Of a DNA stretch of 64,000 bases, positions 45,801 to 64,000 are shown in pieces. The translations under genes and the position numbers were made by a program. The notes under the pieces are model-generated. The model saw only the letters and a list, made by a program, of their open reading frames with translations. It did no database searches and was not told the origin of the DNA. Each line of letters begins with the position of its first letter. The stretch's first letter is position 1. This DNA comes from Lepus europaeus (lineage: Eukaryota > Chordata > Mammalia > Lagomorpha > Leporidae): contig NC_084836.1 of the NCBI RefSeq assembly GCF_033115175.1, positions 67,108,797 to 67,172,796 on the forward strand, in the 5' to 3' direction.

Positions 45801-47273
45801 GGGAAGCCCAGGGTCCCTAACAGGGGGACCTTCAGCTTGGGAGGCCTGCCCCCCAGCCCTCCGCGGGCTCCACCACGACCTCCTGCTCCGCAAGATGTCT
45901 TCCTCGTCTCCAGACCTGCTGTCCGCAGCACTAGGAGCCCGGGGCCGGGGCGCCTCAGGGGGAGCCTGCGATCCTGGCTCGCCACCTCCTGCCCGGGGGG
46001 ACACGCCCCCCAGCGAAGGCTCAGCCCCTGGCTCCACCAGCCCAGATTCACCTGGGGGAGCCAAAGGAGAGCCCCCTCCAGCAGTAGGGCCTGGCGAAGG
46101 CGTGGGGCTGCTGGGAACTGGAAGGGAAGGGACAGCAGGCCGGGGAGGAAGCCGGGCTGGGTCCCAACACTTGACCCCGGCTGCACTGCTGTACAGGGCT
46201 GCTGTCACCAGAAGTCAGGTAAAGTATGCGCAACTCCCTGAACTCTCCCTGTCCTGCTCTCCCAGGGACACTGCCGCATTCTATTCCTGGTCTAAGGCGC
46301 TGACCAACCTTCCTATGCTCCCTTCTGAGGTTCTTAGTGACCTCTCCCACCTTGACCACAGCCCCCCACCCCATCTCCCTGCAGAAACGCGGCATCTCCT
46401 CAGAAGAGGAGGAAGGAGAGGTAGACAGTGAAGTAGAGCTGACGTCAAGCCAGAGGTGAGCAATGGAGTTCAGGAGTGGCCTTGCTTCTACGCTGCAAGG
46501 GGCAAAACTGAGCTGTAACCCACTGTCTCTGCAAAACACAGGTGGCCTCAGGGCCTGAACATGCGCCAGTCACTATCTACCTTCAGCTCAGAGAATCCAT
46601 CAGACGGGGAGGAAGGTACAGCTAGTGAGCCTTCCCCTAGTGGCACACCTGAGGTTGGCAGTACCAACACGGACGAGCGGCCGGATGAACGGTCTGATGA
46701 CATGTGCTCCCAGGGCTCGGAACTTCCATCGGACCCACCAGCTTCTGAGGTGGTCACTGATCCCGAACCCAGCTCCCTGCCTATCCCACAGCAGGACCTA
46801 CTCAGAGGTGAGCAGGTGAGTCACCTAACAGAGCCAGGTACTAGACAGGGAGAGCCAGGAGCAGCTGCACAGCCAGAGAGAGGTCCCTGAATTTATAAGC
46901 CAGTTTCCTCCCACAAAGACAGCAAAAGCCACGTGGCAGAATGAGGCCTGTAATACAAGCACCTGAGGCACGGCATTTAGAAAGAGCAGCCAAGGAGGGA
47001 TCCTTCGAGTAGGTGGCCTGGTGCTTTGGAACAACAGCCTCAGCAGTTTGGATCCTAAAAACCAGTAAGCCACTGGCTTGCCAAAAAAATACATAAGTAA
47101 AAAACCCCAGTGCGAGGCCCTGTAATGCCGAGATGCTGAGCCCCACCTCATTGCATTTCTGCTCTTCCTCACAGGGCCCTCCCAATTCTGAGGACTCAGA
47201 CTGTGACAGCACTGAATTGGACAACTCCAACAGCATTGATGCCTTGCGGCCCCCAGCCTCCCTCCCTCCCTGA
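42447..47273 (+). CDS. MAP3K12: MAP3K12 (DLK/ZPK), dual leucine zipper kinase
   Basis: A cytoplasmic Ser/Thr MAP3K that activates MKK4/MKK7-JNK in axon injury and neuronal stress. The coding exons are 42447-42891, 43035-43218, 43389-43580, 43704-43862, 43968-44126, 44730-44838, 44958-45067, 45153-45269, 45373-45510, 45594-46218, 46385-46455, 46542-46815 and 47175-47273 (2682 nt, 893 aa; human long form 892). In this numbering the glycine loop GSGAQG is 165-170, the ATP lysine K185, HRD 267-269, DFG 287-289, activation-loop serine S302, and the APE motif 311-313. The dual zipper follows ([20 protein letters not shown] and onward, then [17 protein letters not shown]), then a Gly/Pro/Ser-rich tail ending [10 protein letters not shown]. 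The start has a good context (GACGCCATGG) in an exon opening at 42410. Intron phases agree throughout. Confidence 0.97.
42584..42682 (+). other. MAP3K12: In-frame exonic intron (alternative splice) in MAP3K12
   Basis: The 99-nt segment begins GTGCGT and ends GCCAACAG. Removal joins CA to C, giving T-H-V-L-Q as in the human 859-aa isoform. Retention gives C-V-L-R-D-V-V-P and the 33-residue Gly/Pro-rich insert of the human 892-aa isoform. Confidence 0.85.
43035..43218 (+). CDS. MAP3K12: MAP3K12 coding exon: kinase N-lobe
   Basis: 184 nt, from CTGCCCACAG to TTCAA|GTGAGG. It carries [17 protein letters not shown] and [13 protein letters not shown]. Confidence 0.96.
43389..43580 (+). CDS. MAP3K12: MAP3K12 coding exon: catalytic loop
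   Basis: 192 nt, from GGCCCCCAG to CCCAA|GTGAGT. It encodes [20 protein letters not shown] and onward to [11 protein letters not shown]. Confidence 0.96.
43704..43862 (+). CDS. MAP3K12: MAP3K12 coding exon: DFG and activation loop
   Basis: 159 nt, from TCTTTCCCAG to ATCTG|GTGAGG. It encodes [31 protein letters not shown] and SEKVDI. Confidence 0.96.
43968..44126 (+). CDS. MAP3K12: MAP3K12 coding exon: kinase C-lobe
   Basis: 159 nt, from CCTCCTCAG to TGCTG|GTGAGG. It encodes [20 protein letters not shown] and onward to FKILLRQCW. Confidence 0.96.
44295..44430 (+). repeat. MIR in MAP3K12 intron
   Basis: GGTGTCACTTCCAAACCCTT, then TGTGCGCCATGGGTAACAGT, the MIR core pattern. Confidence 0.6.
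44730..44838 (+). CDS. MAP3K12: MAP3K12 coding exon: end of kinase domain
   Basis: 109 nt, from CTCCCTTCAG to TCCCAG|GTGTGA. It encodes [20 protein letters not shown] and onward to TYFKSQ. Confidence 0.96.
44958..45067 (+). CDS. MAP3K12: MAP3K12 coding exon
   Basis: 110 nt, from GCCCCCAG to CTCAG|GTGTGT. It encodes [20 protein letters not shown] and onward to MRRREEL. Confidence 0.96.
45153..45269 (+). CDS. MAP3K12: MAP3K12 coding exon: leucine zipper
   Basis: 117 nt, from CCTGTTTCAG to CTCAG|GTAACC. It encodes [20 protein letters not shown] and onward to [11 protein letters not shown]. Confidence 0.96.
45373..45510 (+). CDS. MAP3K12: MAP3K12 coding exon
   Basis: 138 nt, from GGATGTCTAG to AAAAG|GTGGGA. 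It encodes [20 protein letters not shown] and onward to QKLSPHSK. Confidence 0.95.
45594..46218 (+). CDS. MAP3K12: MAP3K12 large coding exon (Gly/Pro/Ser-rich tail)
   Basis: 625 nt, from CCCCTACCAG to AGTCAG|GTAAAG. It encodes [20 protein letters not shown] and onward to [11 protein letters not shown]; low-complexity, GC-rich. Confidence 0.96.
46385..46455 (+). CDS. MAP3K12: MAP3K12 coding exon (acidic)
   Basis: 71 nt, from CTCCCTGCAG to CAGAG|GTGAGC. It encodes [20 protein letters not shown] then SSQ. Confidence 0.95.
46542..46815 (+). CDS. MAP3K12: MAP3K12 coding exon with tandem donors
   Basis: 274 nt, from AAAACACAG to GAGCAG|GTGAGT. The second donor (after 46815) keeps the frame into the last exon. 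A competing GTGAGC donor lies 8 nt earlier. Confidence 0.92.
47175..47273 (+). CDS. MAP3K12: MAP3K12 last coding exon
   Basis: 99 nt after CTTCCTCACAG. It encodes [20 protein letters not shown] then [12 protein letters not shown] and TGA at 47271-47273. Confidence 0.96.
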   Translation, partial: GPPNSEDSDCDSTELDNSNSIDALRPPASLPP

Positions 47274-47925
47274 AAGCCACCTTATTTCCTGTACATAGAG
47301 AAATATTTATATAAATAATATATATGCGCCACATAATCAACAGAGAATGATGGGGCTGTCCCAGCCTTAAGTCAGACTTGAGAGAGACTGACCCCCTGAC
47401 CAATTCACCTGATAAACTGTAGGGACACTGGCAGCTGTCAAAATGAGTGCGGCCCTGGAGCTGTGCGCAAGGGCAAACTGCTTCACTCCGGACCTTCTGT
47501 TAAGCAGTGAGGCCAGAGAAAGCCAGGCTTGTCTCTGTGTGCCTCTCCCCACGCACGGGGGGCAGGAGCAGGACCCACTTAGACTGCACTTTTCTGTTTA
47601 CACACTTTGCACTTGGGTGGAGGGAGACTCAGGCTGGGTCCTCCCCTGGGGCGGGGGTTCTCAGGTGGCAATGTGACTCATTTGTCTGCCCAAGCCCTAG
47701 CCTAGCTTGGGGCCCAGGGGGAGGTTAGGACACTGGTAGCATGTGGTGGCTCAGGCTGAAGGACTGGGGTGCTGTTTTAAGTCCCTGCTCTTATCCTGGC
47801 GCCTGATTGGGGTGGGGACTGTCATTGTAATCCCTGTGAAAACCTTGAAATATAACCACTCCATGCAGGCCCAGCTGTTGAGGGTTTTCTTGGTGAATAA
47901 ATGGGTAGCATACATAAGCCTGGGG
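47274..47925 (+). other. MAP3K12: MAP3K12 3' UTR
   Basis: It begins after the stop and includes an AU-rich stretch (ATATTTATATAAATAATATA) near 47302. The first canonical AATAAA is at 47896-47901. Further AATAAA copies at 48364 and 48481 could extend it into the PCBP2 3' end. Confidence 0.65.
47896..47901 (+). terminator. MAP3K12: MAP3K12 poly(A) signal AATAAA
   Basis: TTGGTGAATAAATGGG, 623 bp after the stop. Confidence 0.65.
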
Positions 47926-48547
47926 CAGGCTTCATCTGAGGACTTTGGACAAGTGACTTTGCCTTTGTGCCTCTTTGCTGTGTATCACATCAACTCCAAC
48001 TTTATAAAATTATTGGCATAAATGGTAGCAGGTACACTTTTCCAAATCATTTTTAGTACAAGAACAGAAACAGATCTTAAATATGTTCTCTTGTTATCGA
48101 GGACTATAAATGAAATCATTAAAAAAAAGAGACTTAAAATATGCAAGCTTAAACAAAGGCACAGACATTCCAAAGAAGGTGAATTCCAGTCAGACCCATG
48201 TACTCCCAACTTGTGTTTGACGAGAGCCTCTGACGAGCGTCCTCCCCTCCTCCCCCACCTGGTGGGAGCACTTGCCTGTTCTAAAGTCAAGTTTTTCTTT
48301 TGGGCACAGGTTTTAACAAGGGTTAACCAAATGTAGGGTCACAGGAAAATAAGACCAACGGCCAATAAAAAAGATGAAAGTGGTCAAACAAGAAAATAAC
48401 TGGATGTCGAGCCTTCTATTCAAAACCCAAGCAGGGTCCTGTGAGGGATAAAGGTACAAAAATAACGGCAGGACAACAGGAATAAAACCCACATGAATCA
48501 CTGTGGCATCCAGTTTCTATTCACAAAGAAAAAGCTCCAGTCCATCT

Positions 48548-48553
48548 TTTAAT
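48548..48553 (-). terminator. PCBP2: Candidate PCBP2 poly(A) signal (ATTAAA)
   Basis: TTTAAT on the + strand, ATTAAA on the minus strand, 365 bp after the PCBP2 stop. Another ATTAAA lies at 48766-48761. I found no canonical AATAAA on the minus strand between the two stops. Confidence 0.35.
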
Positions 48554-48917
48554 TTTTTTGAAAAATTCCTGACATTACAGAACTAAACTGAAATGTATTA
48601 ATATTCCACTCTTACATTTCCATGACAAACAGAAAAATTCATGAGCCAAAAAAAAAAAACCAAAAGGGGGAAAAAAAAAAAAACAACACGGGGAGAAGCT
48701 TATAAAACTAAATATGGATCTCAGCATTAACAGCTGAACAGAGAAAGGAATTAAAACGCTTTTAATTAAAAAATCACGAGTGGATGATAAAGTGTGTAGA
48801 AACTGAAAATTTACAAACTATTTAAAACCTGGAATCGCTGACTGTTCAGAAACTACACAGATGGATCATGGGTGGTGGTGAACAGCAGAAAGGGATTATG
48901 GGTGAATCTGCATTGTT

Positions 48918-63878
<14,961 letters not shown>

Positions 63879-63948
63879 CTACAAACAAGAAAATTAGAAC
63901 ACCAGAAAGATTAAGTTTGAGCAGAGCCCCAGAACCTGTAACGCCATA

Positions 63949-64000
63949 ATGGCAGCATTGTAGCACAGCGGGTTAAGCCCTGCCTTACAAAGCTGCCATG
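63949..64000 (+). repeat. CSINE, cut by window end
   Basis: GGCAGCATTGTAGCACAGCG and GGTTAAGCCCTGCC match a C repeat head. Confidence 0.75.

Overview
This is eukaryotic nuclear DNA from a lagomorph, most likely rabbit. About thirty copies of the tRNA-derived lagomorph C repeat (CSINE) occur on both strands. The youngest copies have intact C-rich heads, A or CT-rich tails and clean target-site duplications. All protein genes here are split by introns with GT...AG borders. The gene order equals the human chromosome 12q13 block, read in reverse.

Layout: (1) 1-27870, 3' two thirds of ATF7 on the + strand: eight coding exons from 2102 to the stop at 19651, then an apparently very long 3' UTR. (2) 28006-28720, NPFF on the + strand, a complete three-exon RF-amide neuropeptide precursor with its own TATA box. 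(3) 29290-33395, TARBP2 on the - strand, all nine coding exons, convergent with NPFF. (4) 33400-35240, a CpG-rich divergent promoter region between TARBP2 and MAP3K12. (5) 35140-47920, MAP3K12 (DLK) on the + strand: candidate first exons in two CpG islands and thirteen coding exons from 42447 to 47273. (6) 48918-63878, the 3' part of PCBP2 on the - strand, convergent with MAP3K12. It has ten coding exons of the main form plus an alternative C-terminal exon. The exons for KH domain 1 lie beyond the right edge.

The genes do not form a pathway. They act in transcription (ATF7), neuropeptide signalling (NPFF), Dicer/RISC loading (TARBP2), stress MAP kinase signalling (MAP3K12) and poly(C) RNA binding (PCBP2). 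I checked reading phase across every exon junction. NPFF totals 114 aa, TARBP2 366 aa and MAP3K12 893 aa; PCBP2 contributes 284 aa in the window and ATF7 395 aa.

I found no new biological system. The points most worth a second look are splicing oddities: an apparent TG 3' splice site and a phase-matched alternative C-terminal exon in PCBP2, and an in-frame exonic intron and an out-of-frame tandem donor in MAP3K12. Others are a paralogous intronic element beside two ATF7 exons and a degenerate tandem repeat in TARBP2 intron 1.
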